Assembly: GCA_907164885.2 (NCBI GenBank)
Contig: OU015498.1
Location: 86,932,642 to 86,996,641, forward strand
Origin: Dolomedes plantarius
Lineage: Eukaryota; Arthropoda; Arachnida; Araneae; Dolomedidae
Length of the DNA: 64,000 nt
Direction: 5' to 3'
Part shown: positions 11,599 to 24,357 of the stretch, piece by piece
Position numbering within the stretch: the stretch's first letter is position 1
Layout: each line of letters begins with the position of its first letter
Notes under the pieces: generated by a model
Database searches by the model: none
Told to the model about the DNA's origin: nothing
The model's input: the letters and a program-made list of their open reading frames with translations, nothing else
Translations under genes and position numbers: made by a program

Positions 11599-12508
11599 CT
11601 AGGCACGTTACAGACAGTTAAACAACCACATTTGCAAAAGAACTCTTCAACGAAGGCAAATAATGTAGTCTTATACAGCGATGCAGACCAGGGTCACTGA
11701 AGTACACCTTCCCCAGTGAATCTACTGAAGGTTGAAAGTCCGGGCGAGTCTGTTCAATCATGCCACAGTTGTCAGTTGTATGTTAATAAGTTTAGTGTGT
11801 AATTTTACTTTGACTGGGAAACGGGCTTTTTTTTTCCAATTGAGACCAAATTTAACCGATTATTCGTTTCGCTCTCTATTAGTACATATACGTAGGCACG
11901 TGTGTATATGTTTGCTTGGACATGACAGCATTGATGGAAAAGCTATCGTGAGTAATCTAGTTCTAAAATATTAAATATATTAAATAAACCAATGAATTTT
12001 GTGTATTTACGCATTAGGTTTAGCATCTTCACTTCAATAATGTGTTCAGCATTGCTCTTTAAGGTCAAACTGGTTGCCTTTTCTTAACATCTCTTTTGGC
12101 AAATGCGGTTGCTTATGCTTGTTCGACCCTGAAAACTAAGGTTTTAAACTCAACTGTAGCTGACCATTTTACATTGATGACCCACAAAAACAACCCACCT
12201 TCCAAATATTCCGGGGGATGGAGGGCATCCGCTGTGGAACAAAATCAAGTTCTCGATTGAAAAAAAAAAGCCCTTTTCCCAGTCAAAGTAAAATTACACA
12301 CTAAACATATTAATATACAACTGACAACTGTGGCATGATTGAACACACTCGCCCTGACTTTCGTTCTTCATCATTCAGTAGGTTCACTAGGGAAGGTGTA
12401 CTGCAGTGACCCTGATCTGCATCGCTGTATAAGACTAAATACATTATTTTCCTTCGTTGAAGAGTTCTTTTGGAAATGTGGTTGTTTAACAGTCTTTAGC
12501 GTGCCTAG
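11599..12508. mobile_element. Foldback element with ~250-bp inverted repeats
   Basis: The left arm (about 11599-11850) is repeated inverted at about 12248-12508. The tips are CTAGGCACGTTACAG on the left, with CTTTAGCGTGCCTAG on the right. Shared inner blocks include CAACCACATTTGC, GAAGAGTTCTTTT (complement) and the phrase around AATCATGCCACAGTTGTCAG. The central ~400 bp has no transposase domain. The flanks offer only AT on both sides, so the superfamily is not resolved. The frames at 11732-11974 and 12339-12551 lie across arm and spacer and are by-products. Confidence 0.8.
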
Positions 12509-12734
12509 ATGTAGAACTCGGCCACAGCTTACCTCACTTCACGACTGCTAACTACATAGAGAAATAAAATTAATATAAATATGAACATACTATCACAAAG
12601 AAAGTATCAAATTGTAAAACTTATCAAAAATTTGGTGAACATGTCTGGGTTAAAAAAATAGAACTAAGGTCAATGATAATAACCTTACGCGCAGTGAGAA
12701 GAATTTAGTAAAAAAAAAAAAAAAAAAAATAGGC

Positions 12735-12856
12735 AAAAAAAGAGCTGAATCAAAAGGTAGAAATACATAATCCGGTATTTTTACGATAGGTACTGATAAA
12801 AAGAGCTGAATCAAAAGGTAGAAATACATAATCCGGTATTTTTACGATAGGTACTG
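12735..12856. repeat. 61-bp tandem duplication (two units)
   Basis: GAGCTGAATCAAAAGGTAGA occurs at 12742 and again at 12803, and the units are identical through GATAGGTACTG. Identity this high implies a very recent duplication or an assembly effect. An A homopolymer lies immediately upstream. Confidence 0.9.
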
Positions 12857-14639
12857 TCCAATAGCCGAAGTTTGTTTTTAGGAGTCTATAAAAAGCGGAC
12901 AGTTGTGGTTGTATAGTAGTTTTCCCCTTTGAGTTCCCTCATATATCAATTTTATCGAATCTCTATTAAGGACTGTTATTTATGGTAACGACTTGTACAA
13001 AACTGGGAGTTCAGACTGATGTCTTCAAAATGCTTCTCAACTTCAGTTACGTGAATTCAAGTAACTGAGGAACTTTCTTTATTGGATATTATTAAAATAA
13101 AATAATTATTAAAATAAAAATGTTATTCTTCATTGTAGAGTATTTATCTTAATCATGACTGATTTTCATAGGGATATCGTAAAATAAATGTAAAGATAGT
13201 CACATAATCTGAATATCCCATTTAATTTTTCTAAACATACCTTGAAAATTTTTTTAACGAAATATGTAATTTTTGTAACTCATTGCTTTGGAACCATCCG
13301 TAAGGTCCACCAGGTGTTTAGTGATTCTTTGTCTATGCATGTATATCATATAAAGCGTTTTAAACCTTCAAGCATGATAGTTAATGCATGAAAGTACAGG
13401 ATGGATGCAATTCAATGTAAGTGAGAAGAATTTAATAAAAATAGAGACATAGAGATCTAAATATACAAATGAAAGGTGATAAGCTAGCTTATGAAAGGTG
13501 ATAAGCTAGAAGTACAGTTTGAGCAAAAATAAACTTTCATACAACAACATTAAATCTTCGTATAGTGTTTAGGTCATTACTTAATTGTTTAAAATTTATT
13601 TTGTTTAATATAAAATGTATGCCTTTTTTTTTTTAGAGAACTGAGATCTTTATGATAAGAATTTCTAAAGTATTGTAACAAAATATGTCATTGAAATTAA
13701 TTGCTATCACGGAGATATATCAGTTAAAGCACAAGTTTTTCAAGTATGTAAAAAAATGAAAGAAATAACCTATACTCAATTTTATCGGTGAAACAGTTGC
13801 TTTGATTATTGGATGTAGCATTAAAAATTCTTAATATTTTCCCTTTTTATTGAAAATAATGAAAAACTTGACAAAACGTAGTTTGAGTAATTTGATAAAA
13901 GTTCAAGAGTAAACCTGATTTTGCCTAAAGTTACCATCTTCATACCATATTAAGGCACATATCTTGATATCTCCACTGATATTCAGACACAAGACGTAAA
14001 AAACAAGACATAAAAAAAGATATAGCGGTAAACAACATTTGTTTCAAACTGTTTATGTAAATTCAAGAGAACTAAAAGAATCATGTTTATTGTGACGTAT
14101 TATAATTATCTTAATTCAAATGACAGGTTACTGTATCAATTGTTTTACCGATAGATTATTCCTGAAACAAAATTATCCGGATTTTAATGCAATAAACAGT
14201 CACAGAATACAATACAGAAGCAATTATTTCAACAGATAATGCCAGGATATAACTTGCAGTACAAATATGTAAAATTTTTCTATTAAAGCAATATTTAAAT
14301 TCAATCAATCAAATGCCCTAAATGAGCTAATTAAATTCAAGGGTAAATTTGATGACAGTCTAAGATCATAGCCGGCTAATTTTTGTACGCCAATTACCTT
14401 TATCAGCAGGCCTATCTGCATTCTGGTGTATATGTAATATATACATATATATACAAAGTGATACATTTTTACTTCATCGAGGCCTTATTAAATGTTTTTT
14501 CTAACACCGCTGATAACAACTTTGGGCGAAAAAAACAAAAAATGAGCATTTAAAACAACTAAACTCCAATATTTGCATCTAAATACAAGGCTTATCTCAT
14601 AACACCTGCACTTTTGCTATTAATTACTATGATTTAGAA
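12857..14639. other. AT-rich stretch without a recognised gene
   Basis: A micro-duplication of ATGAAAGGTGATAAGCTAG (22-base period) lies near 13469-13510. Otherwise I see no gene, transposon end or structured repeat. Confidence 0.45.
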
Positions 14640-15300
14640 TACTGTTACAAAAATTTACGACGTCAATTTCGACCATTTTTACGGCGAGCGACCAAACTTG
14701 CGTCACTCTTCTCCGCATCCCGAGATCTCTGTGTGAGACTCAAGAAAGGTAGGTAACGTCATGACGTCACGGTTGCGGCAGCCAATGGCGCGAGCGGTCA
14801 TTTGCGCGCTCTAATGACAAGGTTAGCGATCTCCACCTCGGGGCTGAGGAGAGAGAAAAGGGAGAGCATTCATCAAAGCCGAAATTACTGGTTTCGTCCT
14901 CTGTGAAAGCCACATTTTCTCATTGGTCGTGTTTTATTTTTTAGCTCTGTGGCCACTTATTTTGATAGGACGGATTTTGATTCATGGTCCGGGCCCACTC
15001 GTTCCATAATGCAAGCAGGAATAATTTACCGCAAAGCGAACAATTACTTTGACATATGATCTCTGCTGGGGCCGCAGTTTTTGACTCAATGCCACATTTC
15101 GCGAAGTCGATCATAAAAACGCGCTATTTCACGAAGGAGGTAGAGGAGGGGGAAAATAAATTAAGGCTGTAATCCATCAAGGCCCACACGTGGGTACCTT
15201 TTCAATAAATGCATAAAATTGCAGATGGAAGTCGTACTTAATCGTAATGGATCGCAGCTTGAGATTTTAATTGCACGTTTTTAAAATGCCCGTGCCCCAT
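14640..15300. promoter_or_regulatory. CpG-rich unique stretch, candidate promoter or enhancer
   Basis: This is the most CpG-rich single-copy stretch in the window. It holds a palindromic CRE core TGACGTCA (14762-14769), a CCAAT pentamer beside it (14782-14786), an inverted CCAAT (14922-14926), a GCGCGAGCGG cluster, and a palindromic E-box CACGTG (15187-15192) within CCCACACGTGGG. None of it matches the transposon families around it. In a genome where element copies have apparently lost CpG to TpG, retained CpG suggests unmethylated regulatory DNA. No start codon with a convincing frame follows, so the gene it might serve is unknown. The call rests on composition and motifs only. Confidence 0.35.
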
Positions 15301-16877
15301 CTCTACTTCCAGTTTTATGGGAAGTCATGTTTAGAGATTATTATCATCGGACATAATATAGGCGATCCTTTAGCATTGTTTTTTACTACAATAAACATTT
15401 AAAAAATCCGCTGAAATTAATCACTAAATCTGAATAGGGTCACTGCCCTTTAAGAGGCCCTTATTCCAAGGAATCTTTTTATGACACGGAAGGCTTCGAA
15501 GTCTTTTCCTACGCATAAAATCAGATTCAAGTCATTAAGCAAAGCGCTGATTTAAGGATAATTTCTTAGACTCTGCTACACAGAACCACCCTGATAAAGT
15601 AATCCACGACCTGTAAGACTGGTCAGAAGGACTATATTTTGTATCGATCTGTGCAAATAAGTGGAAGTTCAGTACCAATAAATAATAATGACGCTAAACA
15701 CTAATTTGTAAGAAGTTCACCTCAACCGAAAATGAGTATCACTTCTTTCTCACTTTTGCAGAGGCATTTTCATCAAGCGTGAGCCAGGATGACTCGCTGA
15801 CTTGATGACTTCAGAGCTCGAAGTATTAAACTCTGAGAGATTATGGATTGTCTTCCAGACGCACTACTGCTTATTTGAGTGAAGAGTTGAGCGTCTAGCG
15901 AAGGATATGGCAACCAGCTATTATGGTTCTATGAATGTTCTTCAAAGAAGGCCCAATGAAACGACATTAGGACGATATCGGCCATAGGGCAAATAGCCAT
16001 AACATTACCAATGTATTAGCTGAATATCCTCTAGCCACACATTCTGGTCTCCACACCATGTTTTATTTAAAGAAATATCATTGGCAATCGAATAACAGAG
16101 ACAAGGACCCTCTTTGAATCAGAACAATGTCGCTTCTCCGGAAGTTTTGTATAGAGTGGTACTAAGTTTTATAACACGGGCAAGAGTCCAACTATAGTCG
16201 TATAGTTAGCCATGAATCCTATTTCTCTCTCACTGTAGGTGACAACATCAGTCCAGTTTGGACGAGTGGAGGTCCACGGAACGTGGTAAGCTATATTTTG
16301 CTGTTGTGAGGCCCACTTGAAATACTCCTGGAATAATGGTACGAGAAATTATCACCTAAATTTAATGGACATTAAACTTTAAATTCGCAGTTGTCAGGCT
16401 TTTAAATTTTCCACTATACCTACAACTTCGTCTTCAGTGGGCTTCTCTAAAACCTTTCAGACAATTAATTGAAAAATTGGCATCGCCAAATTGCAATGTG
16501 ATTAGTTACCGATATAGTGACAAGATCTACTTGAAAATCTACTATGACTCTGGTGTCACGATTATAGGTGCTTCTTTTTTTAGTAGGGTAATGCGACAGC
16601 TCCCCTTCTTTGGACTGTCTACGGGTCATTACCAATCTTTTCTATCTTCCTTTATTCCAAGATATTTTTCCAGAGGGGCTTGTGTGCATATCTCAAGCCA
16701 TGCACTGCATCCCTAAGGTAGTTTAAACGAACAGAAGCAAAACAAATTGCATCATACTTTTGTGAAACACGTCACAAGATAATAATAATCTCGATGCAAT
16801 TGACTCGTTGCCATTCAAAATATTCACCTGCGTGTCTGCCAGAAATTCCAATATTTGAATTAATTATCCCCCAACTA
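15301..16877. other. Unique stretch without a recognised gene
   Basis: Composition is more balanced than in the AT-rich deserts nearby, but I found no domain, splice-supported frame or repeat end. The 79-codon frame at 16477-16716 has no recognisable similarity. Confidence 0.4.
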
Positions 16878-18383
16878 CACTCATGTCCATAAATTAAGGA
16901 TAATGCCAGCTCCGGTAAATAAAGGTTCAGAACCAAAACAAACGTCACTTATTCATAAAGCCCATTTATTAAACAAAAGATAAATAACAAGAAAGACGGT
17001 GTATGTATCATACCATTCATAAAAACTACGATTTATGCTCCCTGGAGCAATTGTAAAAAATATCTCTTTTACAAAAACTTAATATTACATGGTTGGTATG
17101 ATGGTTAATACATTGTATGTCTCCCATGCAATGAAATACAGTCCGTACAACGCCTAGGCATGCTGAGTATCAAATTATCGAGTTCATCTTAGGGAAGATT
17201 ACTCTACTCAGCAAGCAATGCTCTCCCAAGTTCCAGTACACATGTAGGAGGTGCTTGGCCGACGAGTTACAGCCCGTCAACCATGTCCCACACATTCTCT
17301 ATCGGATTCAAGTCAGGTGAGAATGTAGGCTATTCCATATGGGTGATATCCTCAGATTGAAGGCATTCGTTTACGATGTTTGCTCGGAGAGGACGGGCGT
17401 TGTCATCCATAAACACAAATTCTGCGCCCATGGCACCCTTAAATAAACGTACATGTTGTTCCAGAATGATGCCCCTATAAATGTGGCCGTTAATGGTTCC
17501 GATTTGAACATGCAGATCTGTTCTGGAGCCCAGTGTAATTCGACCCCAAACGAGCAATCCTGCACCACCGTAACGGTGTCGTTCAATGATGTTGTCTTAG
17601 TGGTAACGGGTACCTGGCGTTCTCCATATGAAAGTCCGACGTGAATCAAACTGCAAGCTAAACCTAGACTCATTGGAAAACATCACACAAGCCCACTGTG
17701 ACGATGTCCACATTGCATGTTCTCTACTCCAGGCTAATCGCTGCCGACAGTGAGTTGCCGTGAGCGGAACACATCTGACAGGCCTGCGAACATATAGACC
17801 AATATTTCCCAAACGTCTGTACACGGTTTGCATTGAAACTGTAGTACCCGTGGCTGCAGATGGCTGACGAGACAGGTCGGATGCTGCGCACCGCTGCTTC
17901 TTTTGGCAGTTACTGCCAAATACCGGTCTTCATTCGGCGTTGTAACTCGGGGATGACCTGTACTGTAACGTCTACTGACATTTCCATCATCTTGGAATCG
18001 TTGCCAAAGCCTAGAGATGACCCTTTAGGCAATTCAAGTTCCTCGGATACTTCCATCTGTGTACGCCTACATTCCAGACGACCGATAATTCTTACCACTT
18101 AAAAAAATCATCCACATGCGTCCTCTGTGTCATAACTATTCGATTATGGCACTGAGCGGCTTACAGAACGCTTGTGAACAATTTTACTTCTTTGCCGCCA
18201 TTCCTTATATACCCCTCTCTTACCCTCTCGTCACTGTGACGTACTATCGGCGTCATGTGGTGGCTTCCTGTAATTTGCATATTATTCTTGAAGATGTGTG
18301 TGATAATTCTACAGGTGAAATTTTTACTTTAGAGTTCGATTTCAGTGTGATTCTGAATTATTCTTAATTTATGGACATGACTG
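16878..18383 (-). mobile_element. Tc1-like element, decayed (copy B)
   Basis: The ends are inverted repeats with the shared phrase TCATGTCCATAAATTAAG. TA lies at 16876-16877 and again at 18384-18385, the Tc1/mariner target duplication. At about 1.5 kb it is full length. The transposase is on the minus strand and is broken. Confidence 0.93.
17105..18098 (-). pseudogene. Tc1-like transposase pseudogene (copy B)
   Basis: The N-terminal helix-turn-helix region reads from about 18098 (IIGRLECRRTQMEVSEEL). The middle carries RVLQFQC and RPVRCVPLT phrases typical of the Tc1 interdomain region. The first catalytic Asp is replaced by Asn (FSNESRFSLQ). The second is intact (MDDNARP), and the Glu lies in [13 protein letters not shown] near 17290-17330, with a TAG where Trp is expected just before it. 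The C-terminus MPRRCTDCIS ends at a TAA at about 17105. Several frame changes and the lost Asp make it inactive. Confidence 0.9.
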
Positions 18384-20309
18384 TATTAAAATTCTTCAAA
18401 ATAAAGAATGCTAATCCTTGCTGCTTTGCAAGCTAATCTCATACAAAAATTTTAAATAAAAAAGTTTGCCTTGGAAGATTTTGAATATTTATGTTTTGTC
18501 AACAAAAGAGAAAGAGGAGATAGCAACTATAATCTCTTCATCTAATTAAATGACAGTTAAGGACTCCTCAACACGATTAATTACAGATGATTAAATCTCG
18601 ATACCAGTTGGGAAGATGTATGGGAAGGACATCGTAATTTAATACCTGAGACTGGTCCAAATTTCAGTACTTAACAGACAAATTTTGGCACTTAGCAATA
18701 CTCTGAGGAGACATCTGCATAAGTCTCTCTATTGCAGGCTGTTCTTATGTGTACCATATTCTCCACTTATTTTCTGTTTTATTTTACGCTTGTTTGTTTG
18801 CGCTTTGGAAAATTTAGATTAAGAAATTTGGAATCCAAGAAAAAATCACAAGCCCTCACTTGGTTTAACTAAATTTTATATCTATTGCATTCGTAACGCG
18901 ATTGATTAGGAGGATAAGCTAAAGTTCCCTATAAAATCGCTCTTTTCAGTTCCTTTTATGTAGATAAGCCTAACTCCCCGCGCACATGCACACACACCTA
19001 GCGCAAACACGCAGCCTGGAGAAATAATAAAATGTAAGGGTGCCATTTATATTTAGAACTGAATGCTTTACAGAATATTCTTAAATGTAATGGCAATAAT
19101 ACATGAGTGCTAGTTTCTTTGTTTTTCACCCACCTATTACAAGGCTGGACAACAGCCAACAAGTATAATACTTCGAATGTCACCAATCAAGGACTCCATC
19201 AGTATTCGAAACACCTTTACAGAAGTATCTTCTATGCTCCAAGGGTTATAGTCCAGTAACTGCAACAAATTGGTGAATGGTTGTTCCTGTATCTGAAAAG
19301 TCCATTCATCTTCATCCTAGAAATATCCCAAGGAATTTAGCTCTGTATCAACGACTCGCTCAGTCTGTTAAGAGGCTGATCAAGTCACTGAGGCATTACT
19401 GGTTCAATCCCATGACAAAAAGTAGACTCTTCATGAGACTGAACCAGTCAGACATTAACGAGCTTCGGCCAGCCGTATTGCTTTGCTGAAAAAACTGCAT
19501 CATAGGCTAAAGACTTAATTCGGTAACAAGTGTATTTGGTTGAGATCAGATAAGATACAGCATTAAATAGTTCTCAATAGGTATCAAAGGTTCTAATATA
19601 TGCCATGAAAACCTCATGTCGAGACTAGAAGATTCTCTCACATCCTGTGCCGTTCATATTACACGGGACGTGTACATTATCGTATAACGTTTGCGTCCTA
19701 TTCTCTGACTTATTTAGAAATGGAGAAAAAAGAGGCTTGATTTACATCACCATGATCGGATTTTCAGCCAAAAAACAGGCCCGTAATCACCTGCATTGCA
19801 CTATTAGAGAAGCCCACTACATGTCCATTGTCCCCGTTACCACTTCTTTGTCCAAAAAAAGTACTCTTACGAACCGTCAGCTGTTATAGTTGACACAGGA
19901 CTCTTAAAAAGGACTCTTAAAATGCCTTTAAGCACAGAAGGTTCTTAAAAATTAATGAGATCTTAATAAGATCTTCCTTATTAAAGAGGCAAGTGAAGTC
20001 TTCTCCAGTTTGCTGTTGAACTTTCCAGGATGGTTATTTCAAAAATAATTGCCTGGTAGCTGAGGAATGCAATCTTTCCTGTTTGCTATTCACCCCTATC
20101 ATTAATGAGATCTTGTCATAAGATAGTATTTTGCTCTAAGTTTGTGCATCGCACTATTCTGTACTGACACAGAACGGTTTTGCCAAAAATTACAAATATA
20201 TTGGCAATGTCAGACACACTGTATAAATTGTTTTTGGCTAAGACGCTACAGAAGTCCTTCAAATCGTTGGTTTTGCCTGTCCTTATCGACAAATACATGC
20301 CGAGGGCCT
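18384..20309. other. Unique stretch without a recognised gene
   Basis: I found no coding domain or transposon end. Short phrases such as GGACTCTTAAAA (19900-19920) and ATTAATGAGATCTT (about 19952 and 20100) recur locally but do not build a defined repeat. Confidence 0.4.
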
Positions 20310-20457
20310 AACAATAGCCGAAATGTTAGGGTCGTACCTCGGCTTCAGAATCTACAGGTTCAAATTCCGCCGGAAATATGGGTTTATAACCGTTCGAAAT
20401 CGGCTTTAAACCGGCCATCGTCTTGAAAAAATATGACCATAGCGATCCAAACCAAAC
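20310..20457 (+). mobile_element. SINE-1 copy (old)
   Basis: A degraded tRNA-like head has a B-box-like GGTTCAAATTCC (20357-20368). It is followed by the SINE-1 landmarks ATAACCGTTCGAAATCGGCTTTAAA, here split by substitutions, then TGACCATAGCGATCC and a CAAACCAAAC tail. It is more diverged than the copies at 54943 and 59360. No clear target duplication remains. Confidence 0.7.
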
Positions 20458-20646
20458 AGCTAATGCACATGCCAAGGATACAGGTTTATGAATTAAATAT
20501 CCTCGTACTGCTGAGAGAGGATTTGGGCCATGTGTTTCCAGAGCTATTCTCTCAGCTATGAGGTGTGCATTTAGTAGCATTTAGAGTTGTCATTTGGCCA
20601 CGGGTGGCTGTCCATTTGTGTTTGAAAAGTTCCTGCGCATGACCAA

Positions 20647-20865
20647 GTGCCTGCAGTACTCCAGCGGTCTGCTTACTCTCCAGATCGTAATCCACTCGAA
20701 GAGATGAACAAACTTTTTGGATGCGAAAACTACCACTCACCAATTTGTTGCAAGCAGTTGGGTCTCCCAAATCTTGAGTCATGGAGAAATATTCCTATAC
20801 AACTGTTTCTAACACCGGAGACGTCCTTGCCGAGTCGCATACTAGCTGTTATTGATATTATTTGA
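20647..20865 (+). pseudogene. Tc1-like transposase C-terminal relic (copy C)
   Basis: The frame contains AYSPDRNPLEEMNK, matching the Tc1/mariner SPDLNPIEE motif that carries the last catalytic acid. About 20 residues on comes LESWRNIPIQLF, and then SLPSRILAVID, equivalent to the usual EEW.NIP and SMPRR..AVI ends. No upstream catalytic domain, no terminal repeats and no TA ends are recognisable, so it is a short ancient fragment. Each motif alone would be weak, but the correct order and spacing support the call. Confidence 0.65.
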
Positions 20866-23287
20866 TCAAAGTGAGGTTAGTTCCAATTTGTTACTAGAAA
20901 GGTGGCTGGTAAAGAGAACAAATGTGTGTTCTTTGAAAAGGTAAGTTCCCTATTAAAATAATCCGAGAAACTTAGTATTCAAAGAACTACAGCTAAATCT
21001 CACAGAAAATTAAAATTTTCTCGCCAGTGAGCGAAATAGGAGTACCAAGTTGCATAAGAAATAGAAACACTAAGTCATGCATCTTAGAGCATATATCAGG
21101 AATGTTGCTTGCTCTAAGAAACAATTAGGAAAGCTGTCTCTTTATTTCTTTATATAATGATTTTTTTGCGATGGTGGATACGAAGACCACTTGAGTAACC
21201 TCGAGATTTAAGGGAGGACGAAATGTTGGTCTGAAGAGGTTGATTTGCAATTTCACCGATTACCATTTGAGTCGGTGCAAATAGAGTAAGGAGAGGCTTT
21301 TGGAAGTGGTTAAGGTGGGTACGTATTATCATCTCGAGAGCAACGACTGTTCTACGGAGATAAATAAACGAATGATATAGTGTCTATTATAGTACAAACT
21401 GCATTACTATAGGTTTTCCATGAAAATATATTATTTAGGACCTTTGCAAACTTCAGACGGCAGTCGATGATTGCTACAATGACCACTACTTACAAGCGGT
21501 GTCGCTTCAGCGGTATCGAACCAAAATAAAGGACTATATTACAAAGTTGTATTCAGCAGTGTATCGCTGCGCTCACTTGTTATGAATATTCAATGGTGTA
21601 CATACACGTACAATAGTGTACATGTACGGAAAGGAAACGTTCGAAGAAATTGATGTATGGAAATCATTTTTTAGTGTTTTGTCAATAAGATGCAATTAAT
21701 GTCATTGAACTAAGTCCAGACAATTTTATTCCAGGCCTACATTTAGGTAATACATAATGAGTATGACCAACATTTTCATATGCGGGTGTGTCAGTGCATA
21801 TTCAATTTGCCTCTTAATTTGAAACGCTTCCGTAACAATAGTTTACATCACGAATAATATTTCTATGCGAGTGTTCTACCATTTTAATTTCCATTTCTAG
21901 AGTTCGCATATTTAAGCAAAATTTTTTTTGCTTCATTCTCAATATTATCCAGCACATAAAGGTATATCTTGTTCCGGTAGCTTCATCCTTCAAGAACACA
22001 TTTCTGATGACACATTATTAGCTAAAGATTTTTTTTCGTTGTTTTTACAAAGATAAAACAAACTTCATAACAAAATGAATGAAGAACCTTCATTTTGTTA
22101 TGCAATTTATATTTTTTGTGGAATGTAATGAAGCCGATGTTATGTAAGCTAATCGTCAATGTGATGCCTGTCACACGTACACACTATACCTTAAAGTTGT
22201 TTTTCCCCTTCTACTCCTACTCCCGTTTTTGTTTGTGGCTCCTGGCTCTCGAATTAGAATATTACCTCATATACTGTGCATGTATGATCGCGTGTCACAC
22301 ACACAATCATACAGATATATAATTTATGTTTGTAATTTACTGACAAAAAATAATAACTGTAAGCTAAGAGTTGGAAGTAAGGGATCATTACATTTCTTGT
22401 GTAAAAAGGGGTCCAATCTTTCAAAGTTTTAAGACATTGTTGTGTCCGATACCTATTTGAACGAGCAGAGATTTGAGTAGTTTAGGATTTGGTATTCGCA
22501 TGCCTACTTGGTGGGTACTTTTTTTTAAAAAGAAGGATTGTGTATGATTAAATACGTATTTTATTTAATAGTGGTGATGATGACTGAGGATCATGAGATG
22601 GCTTGATAGTATAGCACATTTGACCGGAAAACCGCAGGCTGGGTTATCGATCGAGTTGTTTTTCAAGTTGGCGACAAATGCGATAATGTGAGGTGGACTC
22701 AGATTAACAGAATCTAAAATTAATAGAATGTAAGTTGTAAATTTCTTTTCTTATTTCCAAATTAACAATGGCCATATTCCAAAATTCTAGTAGAAAACGA
22801 CAAACAGAGCAGGAATTAGAACAAAACAATTTATTGTTACTTGACTTCCTTTTACAAATAATAATTATATTTACCTAAAATTTTGTAGATACAATTCATT
22901 TAATAATATCGAGCTACTGAAGTGTTAAATTTTAATTTTTTTTTTCAAAAGGTCACAATACTTGGTTCATCCTTTGATTGGCATTATTCTGGTACAGAGT
23001 ATCAGAAAACTCTATCGACTCAATAGTCTGTATAGGTCAGGGGTGGAGAATTTTCTGAGAGGAGTCTCAAATAAGTAGTTGTTTGAAGCTGTCATCTATG
23101 GTCACATTTCAAATTTTCGTAAAAGCTTTCTCATATGTACGTTCAAAGAAGAGTTGCAAAAGGCGTGGCGAAGGCTTTTCAAACAATGGTGACAGGAGAG
23201 CAAGTTAAAATAAAATGAATAAGAAAATTCAAAATCATGCGATATCTCAAGAAATTTTGCTTTTGTTAAAACAATCAATACATATTA
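20866..23287. other. Unique stretch without a recognised gene
   Basis: It contains a perfect 14-bp hairpin (22066-22102) and a locally palindromic phrase around GTGTACATGTACGG near 21620. No coding domain is seen. A hAT-like phrase CAGGGGTGGAG near 23038 has no matching right end. Confidence 0.4.
22066..22102. repeat. 14-bp perfect hairpin
   Basis: CATAACAAAATGAA is followed by a nine-base loop and its exact complement. There is no following T tract, and no gene context that would identify a function. Confidence 0.6.
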
Positions 23288-24180
23288 CACTATCTACCAA
23301 TAAGTATTAGGACACCTGTGATAGAAAAGAAAAACCAAATTTATTCATATTCAATAGTTGGTAGAGCCTCCACGAGAGGCAATTACAGCCTCAACCCTCA
23401 GGGGCACGCTTTCCACAAGTGCTTGTATGACGGCTAGTGGTATTTTCTTCCACTCGGCTTGGAGACATGCAAGTTACTTCATCGATTTTGAACGGTTGTT
23501 GCACTCCTAAATCCGTCGATCCAACTCGTCCCAGGAGTTCTCGATAGGGTTCAGGTCTGGGCTCTGGGAAGGCCAGTCCATTCGGTTAACCCCATTGTCA
23601 CCATACCAATCCATGGGGGACCTCGCAACATGACAGCTGGCGTTGTCGTCCTGGAAGTAACATGTGTCCAACCCGTAAAACTGCCATAACGTAAGAAACA
23701 CACTGTTATCCAAAATAGTGCAGTAGGCTTCGGCGTTGAGCTTAGCATGAATTAGGACCAATGGTCCCAGTCCATACCAAGAGAAACATCTCCAAAACAT
23801 AATTCCACCTCCGCCGAAATTTACTGTGGGTACAATGCATTTAGGCAGGAGGCGTTCTACAGGCAGACGCCAGACCCAGACCCTGCGATCCGAATGGTAG
23901 ATGGTGAACCTTGATTTGTAGCTTCAGAGAACTCGTTTCTACGGTCTCTGATCTACGGTCCACTTTCGACGTGCTTTTCACCGCATTAACCGAGCAGCAC
24001 GGTTGGACTTTGGGATCAAAGGCTTATGGGTGGCAGCACGACCATGAAAACCAAGCAGATGTGCTTCCTTACGGATGGTATTAATCGAAAAAACACTCCC
24101 GGATACCTGTTGAAACTCCTGCATTAGTCAAAAGCGAGTGTTAAAGGAAATGCGATGTAAATGTTCCTAGATTGTTGGAG
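23288..24180 (-). mobile_element. Tc1-like element, 5'-truncated (copy D)
   Basis: The left (3') end begins CACTATCTACCAATAAGTAT after a TA (23286-23287), typical of a Tc1 terminal repeat. The matching right end is not present, so the element is truncated somewhere near 24180 within or before the transposase N-terminus. Confidence 0.85.
23390..24140 (-). pseudogene. Tc1-like transposase pseudogene (copy D)
   Basis: The catalytic half is readable on the minus strand: a degraded [15 protein letters not shown] block, [20 protein letters not shown], the second Asp in [13 protein letters not shown], and the Glu in [14 protein letters not shown]. The first catalytic Asp lies in a segment broken by stops. 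The C-terminal SVPLRVEAVIASRGG matches the usual Tc1 end. The N-terminal DNA-binding region is truncated. Confidence 0.88.
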
Positions 24181-24357
24181 CAATCAATTGATAGTCTGAA
24201 GAGATAAATTTTCAACGCAAGGCACTACGCGGTGTAGCATCATTTGTATCACGTGTCTATCTTTCGTTCAATTTTTTTTCTAAAATATCGTGATAAGGGT
24301 TGGCGGCAGTTTTAACTTTTTTTTTTCTTCTATGTAACAAGCAAAAATATAAGAGAA

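Noticed and set aside
22585..22690. Possible SINE head near GGGTTATCGATCGAG
   Set aside because: The B-box match is poor and no SINE body or tail follows.
23036..23060. hAT-like terminal repeat (CAGGGGTGGAG)
   Set aside because: No complementary right end and no 8-bp duplication could be found downstream.
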